Source: Emergomyces orientalis
Taxonomy: Eukaryota > Ascomycota > Eurotiomycetes > Onygenales > Ajellomycetaceae
Direction of reading: 5' to 3'
DNA length: 64,000 bases
Assembly: GCA_002110485.1 (NCBI GenBank)
Contig: MOWL01000048.1
Location: forward strand, 558,001-622,000
The position numbers were made by a program, and so were the translations under genes. Shown here in pieces: positions 11,597-22,122 of this stretch (position 1 is the stretch's first letter; every line of letters begins with the position of its first letter). The notes below the pieces were generated by a model. That model saw nothing but the letters and a program-made list of their open reading frames with translations. It searched no databases and was not told where the DNA came from.

Positions 11597-13093
11597 TTAA
11601 TTTGAGCTCGTTTCTTTCCTTTTTCATTTGATATTTGAGTGGCGAGGTCGAGGCATCAATGGGTAGTATGTAGTATATTTATGGTTTTTTTTGTACAGTT
11701 GATATCCCGGCTATTTTTACTACATTATTTTTTTCCGCATCTAGTATATTGGAGCTTGAATTGTTCTATTTGCCACTTGCTACGAAATAGAATAGCATTC
11801 ATTGTTTGGTGTTTGAAGCGAGGGTTTATGTCATCGCCGTCGTCATATTCCAGAAGGCTCCATATATCTGAGTTAAGTTAGCTAGTGTTGTTTTAGTTTA
11901 ACGAGTTTTTTTTTATATCAACTCTCACATGCAAGTTCAAAGTTGTCAAAGTATCAAGCCAAGTGTCAAATTGTCAAGTGTCAAGTGTCAAGTGTCAAGT
12001 GTCAAGTGTCAAGTGTCAAATGTCAAGTGTTGTGTGTCGTGTGCCAGGCTCCTTGTCAGGCGTTGATATTTCAGCTCCCGGAGCATTCCGCAATAGTAAT
12101 GACAGGAGAGTATACAAACTATATACACACAGGAATATAAACGGGGAATAATTGTAAGAATTATGGGTAGTTAATTGTAATTGTTGTAAATAAATAAATA
12201 AATGGTTTACCAGTGAGATTTAACTTAACTTTTCCCTCCATTTTAACTGGTCGTATGTGCTGTCACTGGCCCAAAGCTAAGCTCTGTCCTCCAACTTTTT
12301 TTCTTCCCAAAAACAAACCAAAACTTGATTTCGTTGGAGATTCTGACGTTTCGTCTTCCTACAACTCCCATACATCTATCTATCTTCTCTTCTTCATTCC
12401 TATCCTTCCTCATAGTCTCTGCTAGACGTCTGCTGTCTCATCCACATAGTTCAGCTCCTTGCTTGCTGTTCTGTTTCCATACTGCATCCTTAACAATAAC
12501 ACAATACGCATAACGACCCAGTTCTTCCGTATGGCGAAGGAATCTAAACAGCCGGGCGGAAGCCCTCCTCTAGGTAAACTCCAGCCCCCTTTACGCTCTA
12601 TATCTAAATCGTCCAGCTAGCAGAACTGCATATCTGCACCCAGCACCGGTCTACAAAACAGTAAGGTAAGTCTATAATTCCCCCTTCCCCCTTTGTTCGC
12701 TCTGCTACAGACAAGGGACATTGACATTGTGTGCTTCGAAATCTATCAATAGTCAAACCTCTCCCCTTCAACCCCGCCCGCCGGGATAACGGAATAGCAT
12801 TCTCACAAATTCTCTAAGGGCTTATATCGATGCTCTACAGTGCGAAGAAATGTATTCTGACAAAGGTGCGGACATGGAAATCTCTGGAAATTGACACATT
12901 AGCTTACAACTAACGGTGTTTTGCATCTGTATATAGATTTCACCCGCCGCATAGGAAGCACCGAGGGTAAAACCAACGGGGTTACTGATACCACTACTAC
13001 CGGGCAGCCCTTGACTCGTATGTTGATACCTGCAATTGCACGCACTACTTGGAAATTTTATATACTGTCCTTCGAAAGAGAAAACAAAGGAGG
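11597..13093. other. intergenic region with heptamer array and likely leader of the reticulon gene
   Basis: The first 300 nt are the T-rich 3' flank of the dehydrogenase. A heptamer tandem array lies at 11973-12028. A pyrimidine-rich stretch (about 12350-12480) followed by an ATG at 12531 (MAKESKQPGGSPPL, then a possible donor GTAAAC near 12574) may be the true 5' end of the reticulon mRNA. I could not connect it in phase with confidence. Confidence 0.4.
11973..12028 (+). repeat. tandem array of a GTCAAGT heptamer
   Basis: About eight head-to-tail copies of GTCAAGT, with one GTCAAAT variant near the right end and degenerate half copies on the left from 11945. The array sits in the non-coding interval between the dehydrogenase and the reticulon gene. 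Two copies in the opposite orientation (ACACTTGACACTTGACA) occur near 16175-16190. Confidence 0.9.
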
Positions 13094-14260
13094 ATGAGAC
13101 GAAGAACACACACTAATCGCGAATTCTGGCTTGCCGTAGATTTCCACTCTCACATTTACAGCTTGTTGAGCGTTAGTTTCACCGCTCCGCGTTTGTTTTG
13201 AATGAAGGGGGTTTTACAAATGGCTGATATCATCATTTCCAGTGGGAACGCCCTCGAACTACCGCCGTCTCATTTGCTACAATTGTCGGTCTCATTGTTG
13301 CAGCACGATACCTGCCTCTGCTACGATGGATTTTCAAGTTTGCGTATCTGTCTCTTGGATGTGAGATAACAGCCCGTGTTTCAATCCCAACTACTCCCAC
13401 ATCTTGCCCTCTAACATGGTTTTGATATCCAGTCACCGTTGCCCTTGAAGTCGCCGGAAAAGTTCTCTTGTCTCGTGGCCTAGCCAGCTCCTCCCGCCCC
13501 CGCAAATACTACACCATCCCCAAAGATACCGTGGAGAGCATTCTGGAGGATCTGGAACAATTGATGGATTTCTTCCTCATTGAGTTCCAGCGCATTTTGT
13601 TCGCGGAGAATCTCACCTACACTCTTGCCGTAAGCTTTTATCCCATATGCATTGCCAACTGATTTAGTTTCAATCTAAACCATATTCCATTAGGCTTTCA
13701 CCGCTGCCTTGACCTCCTACTGGCTCGTCCGCTTCCTCCCTCTCTGGGGCCTGTCCCTGATACTCGTCTCCGTTACATACCTGGGACCCCTAATTTACAT
13801 CAACAACCGAGAATTGATCGACACCCAGATCCACCAGATTCAACAAATCGTCAACTCCCAGGCCACCCAAGTTAAAGAGATGGCCGGCCAGCAGACCGCT
13901 CACGCCACCCATATCGTCAAACAGTACGTGGGCGATTACCGCGCCAAGGCGAACGAGTATATGGGTTCCGCCCGCTCCCTCCCACCTGTCGAGCAGGTTG
14001 CTCCAACAACCGTACAGGCGCAGCCGGAACTCAGGTCCACCACCGAGCCAGCTGTTGAACCCATAACTAAACCTGCTGTTAAAGCTTTTGATACCGAACA
14101 TGTCGCTGTTGAGCCTGTTACTGCTGAGCCAGCCGCTGCTGAAACCACCATCCCACATATGGATTTCCCCACAGCACCAAGAAATGACCTCTTGGCAGGC
14201 GATGAGACTGTACCGGAACCCAGAGGGGAAAAGAAATTGGATGAGCCGCTTCTGGCATAA
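13094..14260 (+). CDS. RTN1: reticulon-family ER membrane-shaping protein (5' end uncertain)
   Basis: Supported exons are 13094-13171, 13243-13360, 13433-13629 and 13694-14260, all in phase (about 319 aa from the ATG at 13094). Reticulons bend tubular ER membrane with two hairpin segments. The pattern HSHIYSLLSWERPRTTAVSF, then a long hydrophobic hairpin ending in LRWIFKFAYLSLG, then SSRPRKYYTIPKDTVESIL and a second hairpin (YWLVRFLPLWGLSLILVSVT) matches the reticulon homology domain. After it comes an amphipathic helical stretch and a Pro/Glu/Thr-rich tail ending in EKKLDEPLLA. The short N-terminus from 13094 is only the first in-frame ATG. The pyrimidine-rich leader and ATG at 12531 suggest one or more 5' exons that I could not place. 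Confidence 0.85.
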
Positions 14261-16826
14261 ATTGCACAATACATACCGGGAAAAAACGAGTCTCTTTCTG
14301 ATTACCATGCCACGATCATAGCCTGTCAAGGACATGAAAATAAATGGACAGGAAAGGAAGATGAAAGGCGACAATGACTGATTGCGGGTCCTCTCGACAT
14401 TTTTATATTTTTTATATCAATATTTTATTGTTCTGGTGTGAGTTGAGTGTTATGTTCATGATACAACAAAAGCTCCTTTCTATAATTTAATTTTTCTTAT
14501 TTTTTTTCTATGCTTTTATATTATTTGTTCACCCACCCCCTTTGTCCTGCTTTTTCGGTCAATAGCAAACAAAAAAACTTTTGCTCTTGGGCTCATTTGT
14601 GGCCGACTCTCGTAACCGCCCCCTAAATTCCCCTTCATTAGTATTCTGGTGGCAATTAATGAACGACTTTATCCTTCCGTTCCTTGTCCTCCCCAACTAG
14701 TTAGCTAGCAAGGGATCTCCAATCAAATTTGCTAAGAGGGTTCTAAGAGAATTCGAACAGACGCGGGAAAGAGATACGATCAAAAGGGGGGTTGATGTGA
14801 AAGAGGGCTGTCCTTTTTCTTTCCTGCATGCGGTTTGGTTCCCTTCGACACTGCTGAAGTTGGAGGCGCAAGCAAAGCAAAGCATGAGAGATTTGCCCGC
14901 ATGATTACTATCCGTTTTCTTCCACGTTTTCCGTATCCTTTTTTACATCTTTTTGCTTTTTTGCCCCCTTTCATAGCAAGTTTCTTGCATTGGATTACTC
15001 AGTACTTCTTTTGTTATTCGTTCTATTCTATTCTATTTTTTAAATCTGTAAAATTTGCCAAATTGTGAGGCTATTATTTGATTCATTCAGGCAGCTTCTT
15101 CATTATACGCTTATGCTTGTTTGTTTGCTTATCTTCCGTGGTCTGTCCGCCTGCTTGCGTTCTGGGTTGACTACCTTAACGGCAATTGATGTCTTTCCCC
15201 CCCCCCCCCCCCCTTTTTTTTTACCATCGCTATATGCCTCTCTCCTTCTCTCCTTTTATGTTAGGGTCTATCTTGTTGGTTTCTTTTTGCCTGCGCCCGT
15301 GGAAGAAATATTCCGTCATTCGATTCCGTGGTCGATCGCTTTGTCCGTACGGGTTTTGGGGTTCTTCTCGTTCGTTCGTTCTTTTCGTCAAAGTGTAATA
15401 ATTGAGGATATGGTATGGAAAGAACTAAAACTTAAAGAGGGAAAAAAAAAAAAAAAAGAAAGAAGAGAGAGAATTCAGTGGAGAATAAGTTACTGGATTG
15501 GAGGAATGCCCTTGTGTGGGAAATTATTTGTCTCTTTTTCGTCAAGAAAAACCATCTTCGATGTAAGCTTGAAATTATGATTTCAGTCTATGATTGAGAA
15601 GGGTCTTGACGGGGATGCCTGATTTTTTTTAACTGGTTTTTTGATTTCAGATTTCAGGTTCAAAATAAAATAGCTCGCGTCTCTGCTATATGTCAGTTGA
15701 CAGTTTGTTGATTGTTAGTGCCGTTTCTTTGAAACACAGTGGATGATTGAGTGTATGTTACGGATATGAGTATGAGTAGTCATGGGTTTGAGTATCAGAA
15801 TGACAATGTATATCTATTTTCATTTCTCACATTTTCACGTCGCGTTCACTTTTGCTCTCCTTTTCCAACCTCTTCTTTTTGCTTGCCTCTCTTCTGACAT
15901 GTTTTTCAACTGTTGTTTTGATTATTTCATTCTAATTCTTTTTTGCGTGGCCAACATGCTCACTCCAAATTGGCATAACATGGTTGACCCTATTGCCTAT
16001 CAAGGCTACCTTCCATATCTTCATATGTCATAAATGCATACCTGCATGTTCGACATATGTCCGCTCCGCACATCCTGCGCGTGGCGTTCGCAGTTCTGCA
16101 TGCAGCTAGATAAATGGAACCATGGGTATGGTCACTGCTTCTACCCAGCTACCCCCTTGCCCATATCTATATACACTTGACACTTGACAATTTGTTATAT
16201 GTGAGATCAGTCAACATATGTACAGTACACCACGACCTCCGGCACGGGAATTAGATGAACGATGAGACTTGATGTTATTTAAAAGGATTGATGTGGGAAG
16301 AGCGGGTATAATTTGTTCCATTTTCTGAAAGGCTCCATCCTACCTAAATCTACCCGTGAATAGTTTTTAAGTATCCACTAAGAAATAACAAAGCGCGTAT
16401 CGCCGGGCACATCATGGTTAAAATTTGAATATAGGAAATAGACAAACAGAGTAAGATAGCGGGAGAAAAATAGCAAGGGAACAGGAAGAGGGAAAGAGAG
16501 AGAGTGCTCAAAGCAAAAATCCAATACAGAATGATGTCCATGTAACTTGACCAATATTTGCGCAGGCCGTAACCGTTCGTGCAAGAGTGTAAGTAGCCAA
16601 AGAAAATCAGTTCTCCAGAGAGCGCGACAAAAGAGACCACAAGTTTCAACCGCTACAATGCACATGTACAGCGCATCCAACAGAACCAACTTTTCCTACT
16701 ACCTGCTCTAAACGTCTGGGTGGATCAACAAGGCAACGCCTATAACCTAACCAAAATCAGAAGAGGTCACCGCGACAAACATACAGGAAAAGAATAAACT
16801 AAAATTCTGGCTGTATTCTTTTTCTT
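14261..16826. other. 2.6 kb T-rich gene-free stretch
   Basis: Long stretch between the convergent reticulon (+) and Bqt4-like (-) genes. It contains a 17-base C run followed directly by a T run (15197-15221), a 15-base A run near 15441-15455, and one copy of the TGTACAGTACA motif near 16219. Frames on both strands are T-rich or low in complexity and show no family signature. Part is probably 3' UTR of both neighbours. Confidence 0.5.
15197..15221 (+). repeat. C17 homopolymer joined to a T run
   Basis: Seventeen consecutive C followed immediately by a run of T, an extreme homopurine/homopyrimidine junction in non-coding DNA. The exact count is prone to sequencing error. Confidence 0.85.
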
Positions 16827-18468
16827 TTACGCTGAAGCCCGCCTCCTCTTCCTCTCGTCCACGGCCACCACATCTTGCATATGTAACTTCATAAGCATAT
16901 ACGCCGCCCTCGCATCGTTCGTAAAGGGCAGAGGCGAGCTGCGCCGTTCGGCGTGGCGAGCTCCCTGCCTGTCCTTGATAGAGATTTTAGGCAGTGAACC
17001 CTCACGTTCCCGTTCAGCGTTTATTTCATCACCGTGATTGCCGTTGTTGCTCTCGTCATCCGTAGAGCGGTACGAATCATCCTGCAGCACCTGCTCTGTG
17101 CGCGTGCTCTCTGCCGAATCGTCCGACTCCGTCTCCATGTCAACATCCATATCCCTATCGTCTTCCAGCTTTGCAGTCTTGTTTTGCAGGTTGTGAAGGG
17201 AAGCGAGTATTTCATGAGGAGAGGGTATGCGGCACTGACCAGTTCCCGTCGTACGCGGGGTACTTTCCGGAGCGTAGAAGCCCTCCCGTGGCTTGGATGG
17301 GGAGAGGTAGTATGCACCATTGGTGTAGGTTTCGGTGGTATATCCCCTATCTCCATCCCCCCCGACACTTACTCCCACCGGACGAACAGGTTTCGGCTGA
17401 ACTTCCTTCCTGCTCCTTCGGGCTGCATCGGAATTTAGGTGCGGGTAAGGTTCAGCGAGGCTTCTCCGTTGACTTGTACTGCTGCCTGAACGTCCTTCGA
17501 GGAGCCGGTATTGCCTGGCTGAACTCGTAGCGTCGCGCACGATGGACTGGTCGATGACCCATCTGCCAAACCTCGGGTCGTCGGGAGGGATGCACATGGA
17601 TAGAAACTCGACGCCGAAAAGGGGTGTCAAGGCGTAGCGGATCTTCCAACAGAAAGTGGATGCAACCGCCTTGGCGGCCTCGAACGGCACCCAGTACCCT
17701 GGTAATCATCAGTGCTGCGACTACTAATATGGTTGGATGGAAATATCCGACCTTGAGCTGCTAGTGCTCCCCCTGTGATGCTGTGGCAGATTTCGCGGAG
17801 ACCAGGGTTTGCATTTAGCATTTTCGCCGGGGCCGTCTGCGAAGAGAGTCAATATCATGTTGAACCTTTGTTTTATTTATTTAAAAAAAATTTTTTATAA
17901 AAAAAAGACCGATATACCTTGGAATAGTTGTTACATCTAAACAGGGAGGTTGTTCGAACGAGACCGATGTTGTAATCCCACATAACGGTGTACGTCTTTT
18001 CGTCGCCGGGAACCTTAAACGTGTACTGAAATACTATATAACAGTTCAGATTGTCGAATAAGACTATATTTTTGGGGCCAAACGCAAGTTAAGCGTAAAG
18101 AGGGGAGCAATATTCCTACCTTCAAAACTCTCCCGCCCGGTCTTCTCTAAAAACGACTTCTTCTCGCTGTTGTATGGAATATGCCTTGGATACTCGGTGA
18201 TATGGCCCATAGGGTGGATCTGAAATTCTTTATGCGCTTCAGCAAGTTCTTGATTCTGATACTCGCATGGAGGATATCTCAACTCTCCTCGCGTTCTGCC
18301 TCGAGTGAAGACGGCTGCATCCTTGGATATTTTCTGCTTCTTCTGCCTTGGCGGGGTTGACTGGCGGTACTCTCTTGCAAAGCGACTAGGGCTGGGTGTA
18401 GGGAGCTGTTGGGGATATCTCTCTCGCGTCTCAGGCTCTGGGTTGAGCAGAGATGCGATAGATGTCAT
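16827..18468 (-). CDS. APSES-fold DNA-binding/nuclear protein of the Bqt4/Xbp1 type
   Basis: Four exons: 18468-18120, 18033-17918, 17836-17752 and 17698-16827 (473 aa), in phase. The core (about residues 115-240) reads FKVPGDEKTYTVMWDYNIGL, VRTTSLFRCNNYSKTAPAKM, LNANPGLREICHSITGGALA and YWVPFEAAKAVASTFCWKIRY. This is the KilA-N/APSES helix-turn-helix fold as in fission yeast Bqt4, which anchors telomeres to the nuclear envelope, and Xbp1-like repressors. The N-terminus is basic and Pro-rich (PRQKKQKISKD). The C-terminal half is Ser/Asp-rich and ends in a basic cluster (ERKRRRASA), a likely nuclear signal. Unlike Bqt4 it has no C-terminal membrane span, which favours a soluble transcription-factor role; this is inference. 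Confidence 0.88.
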
Positions 18469-21400
18469 ATTTTTATATCAGGAAAGGGAGGAAATGAGCT
18501 CGCCGCCTGGATTGAAATAACGGATTTCAGCTCAACCAACGGACGTGGTGCACTTCTCGAAAAAGAACGCTGCCCAGGCTGAAGAGGCAAAATGAAGATA
18601 TTGGGAAGGGAGCCTGGGCCACTGACGGGACAACTGTGTAATTTCGAAGAGAAAAGAGAAAAAGCATCGACAAACAGCCAAACACAAGCGAGGGCGAGGG
18701 AGAAATTTAAATCTGGATGGGGGTCGGGATAAGTCAAGCAAATGCACTTCTCATGAGGCAAAAATATCACAGGGCAAGGTAAACAGATCTACTCAACAAG
18801 CCAAGGTGAAATGCAGATCGATGCATATAAGACTAAGAAGGTTTGTCGGCTTTTGGCATTATGACATATGGTGAAGGAGAAAGGAGAGAGATAAGGACCC
18901 TCTTAGTCTACATCAAGCATGTCCGGACCGATCTCTTTGTCAGGAGCCTTCCGATAGCCCCGGAGAGGAGGCTACGATGATCGGCTGGCTCCTTTTAGGC
19001 TCTAAACTGGCGGGCAAAGTATATTGTGCCATGCCTGGGTTTTACTCTGCTTGTTGTTTGTAGGTTGCTAGTAGCCACTTAGCTTCCTACCTATATATCG
19101 AGGCAAGTTGGGCAAGCGGTGAACAAGAAACAAATGACTAGCAGTCAGGAGACACAGGGCGGATGTCTCAGAGGTGTCCACTGGAAGAAGGTTCAACATC
19201 TTGCAACATCTTGCCTTTTCGCCAAGGGGTATGTATCCTGATGTCGCCAGTTCAAAATAGAGTTTTTTCAATGCAAAAGTCCTGTAATCCTGTAATTGGT
19301 CCTTCATAGCAACAATTCCAGCATGTTCAGCCAAAGTTGCCAGGCGGCTGTTATGACTCTGCAACACCGTTTCGGTAGTCCCTATCGGTTGGGAGATGGC
19401 AAAAGAGAGAGTACTGATACACAGAGCGCCGACCCTAATCAAAAAGGAAAAGCCCTCTGTGCCTAGTATGTTCGTCAGGCAAATTGCAGCCGAGCTAGCC
19501 AGGAATGGAGTGCACCCCATCGAGGCAAATTCGTTTCACTGACATGATGCAAACACCCGCGGAACGGGCGAGGAGGCGCCACATATGTATTTCGCACCTC
19601 TCTGGAATCCGGGCGCTCTTCGGGCAGCTGTTCCCATGGGACATCGTACCCTTAGGCATTCCTCAGAAACGCCGACTGAGTGCCCTACCTGGCATCCCAG
19701 TGTTCATCAGATATTAACACAAAGAACAGTAGTAACTGCCATAATGGTATATAGATAAAGAAGTAAAACACAAAAAAGCAGGGAGGATGATGGCATAGCA
19801 TGACTTGAAGCTTAGGACTCAGGTTTCCGCTTCTCTTCATTTTTTAGCTACCAAATATCCCTTCCCTCATGATCTCACTTTCCTTCTTTTTTTTGGGGGG
19901 GTTTTATTTTTATTTAATTTTTTTATTGCCACAGGCCATGTAATTCTGACGCGGCTCTCTCTCTCGATTCATAGATCCCACCGCCGGAAGAAGGGCTGAA
20001 GGAGCTTAACCGGCATCGTAGCAAGCCTTAAAGTTAATTTAGGCCAGATGGTAGAGGCAAAGAAATTACCTAGCTCAAATGGTTGAAATGGAAAACGGGT
20101 ATGCACTGTTTGGTACAGCTCGTGTTACGGGAAGCTGCTGGCTGGTCAGACTCGTTAAGTGCAGGAATGGGAAGATCAGAGACCAAAAATGCAAGGTGAT
20201 TGGCTGGTGTATCGGAGAATAAACGACCAGTGTACCTAGGCATCCACTCAGAAGAGCTGTCATTTTGTTTGGACTTCGTATGTTGAGAAGAGGGGAGACC
20301 GGGGTGCAAGGAGGGAAGAGGTGCCACGGCGCTGGCATCGTCGGTTGCCAAAGGAGCAAGAAAAAAGTTAGAACCTCTTCTGTAGACTCGGGGATGTGTG
20401 GTACTGTCAAGGCCGTAGTTTATTTATTTATTCGGCGGCTGCTTGGTAGTATTCATTTCGGTTGGAAATTTGTCCAGCTGCCCAAAAAACAACCCACCAA
20501 AGGGGACAGAGAGGGTTTCGTTGAGAATGCCAACTCCACCTCCCCCCATTCCGTGATTCAAATGAACCATGGCCCTAGCAGCCTGATTGATGGGGGAGTT
20601 TCGTTTCCGCACCGATGAAACCACCATAATCAAACCCATCACCGCCTGTACAAAGGCGGTAGGAGAATTTTTCTCCCGATCCATGAGTGTTCGATGCAGC
20701 TACCCGCGTAGTTCTTCAGGCACGGATCCTCATCTTAAAGACGGCTGCCCAGGGAAGAAAGAAAACCGAGCCGCTAAGGATAGAAGAAATCCAGGTGAAA
20801 AAGCGATTTCTTCCTCAGAGATCTCCAGCTACTACCTCTAGTCCCAGCGGTGACTCCGGAATAAACATATTTGCTTTTCCTTTTTTCTGCTGGTAAATGG
20901 TGAGAAATAAAAACCGGTCAACACTCGCCATTGAAGATGGCCTTAGGCTTAGACAAATCAGTGCCGTTTTTAATGTTAGGTGGAACTAAATAGGTACGTT
21001 TTGGCTGATAAAGAAAAATAGCCGACCGCCCTTTTTTTGGCCATATCTTTGTGATTGTATATCTGTTTGTGGTCGTTTGACTCGTCTTTCACACGAAGCA
21101 ATCAGAGCAAATGCCTGCAAAATGTTGTAGTTAATCAGAACAATGAGATCTGATATTTAAAATAATCTTTTTTGAAAAATAAGCAGGGAAGATCAAAAGA
21201 AAATCAATCTGAACAGAAGCCTGCTTGTTTGATAGATGGAACTTGGAGTTTGGTCATGATGATGATCCCATCCCCCAAATAAATGTCGTGCAGAAATCCA
21301 GATAACTAGTAGTTACGGAACTTAAATTATCCCAAATGTGGGAATATTATTTTTGCAGCCTGAGAGAAGGGAGCCACAGCCACACCAAAATGGCCAAGGT

Positions 21401-22122
21401 ATTCCACTGCCTTGTTATCAACAAGTTAATTTATTCCCATACCATTCAGATTAGAATGGGAATAATCCCACAGGATATTTTTCACCATGTACAATGTAAT
21501 ATATACACACAATTAATCTAATTTTAATATCCCTGTTCAAAAATATCCGTTCAGGGCAAGGATCTGTAGCTGCCCGCCCTACCATCAGAAACTCCCCTTT
21601 CATCCAACACATTTTTCATACATACTGTTTCTTTCACTATCTATGCTCATGTATGTACATACATGTACCTCATAGGCAGCTGTCATGATATGCAGGTGAA
21701 AAGATGGTTTATGGGGTATAGATAGCACATGCAATAAAACATCACACGGCAAATTTGACAACGTACCAGGCAAAGTCATCCATCAACATACACCGGATCA
21801 GAAAAAATAGCAAAATATGATATTTCATTGGAAGGAGAAAGGAAAAACAATGTGCGCCCGAGAAAAATCTGTAACTAAAATAAATACAACCATGCAGCAT
21901 GCATACATAAACTTGAAAGAACTCTCAACATGCAAATCAAAAGGAAAAAATTAGACAATACAGTAGAAAAATCATATAAAAAGGGACAAGGACGAAATAC
22001 CTCCAAAGGAAGCATAAATACAACAGCAACAACCCTCGAATTCAAACCAATGTCAAGCCATACAGCCCTGCCGCAGCCAGACAATCCCCGAAACCTCACC
22101 CGCTCTCCACATAATCAACATC
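18469..22122. other. 3.7 kb gene-poor stretch between the Bqt4-like gene and TOP2
   Basis: Contains the Bqt4-like promoter, the TOP2 3' flank and otherwise no recognisable gene. The best frame is 19520-19068 on the minus strand: 150 aa from an ATG, hydrophobic N-terminus, no domain I know, and of a length that could arise by chance here. Two overlapping minus-strand frames at 20410-20070 are weaker still. TA-rich tracts occur around 21640-21670. Confidence 0.4.
19068..19520 (-). CDS. doubtful 150-aa hypothetical ORF
   Basis: Single frame from ATG (19520) to stop with a hydrophobic first 45 residues, then a mixed helical-looking stretch (MKDQLQDYRTFALKKLYFEL). I recognise no family. No intron signals are needed to keep it open. 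A frame of this size is expected by chance a few times in 64 kb, so it is listed only for completeness. Confidence 0.2.
   Translation of the reverse strand: MGCTPFLASSAAICLTNILGTEGFSFLIRVGALCISTLSFAISQPIGTTETVLQSHNSRLATLAEHAGIVAMKDQLQDYRTFALKKLYFELATSGYIPLGEKARCCKMLNLLPVDTSETSALCLLTASHLFLVHRLPNLPRYIGRKLSGY

Noticed and set aside
14697..15580. Several Phe/Leu-rich frames around the C17/T run
   Set aside because: They result from T-rich DNA and the homopolymer; no membrane-protein family pattern and no splice support.
20070..20410. Two overlapping minus-strand frames of 93 and 111 codons
   Set aside because: Two registers compete over the same DNA and neither shows a family pattern or splice continuity.
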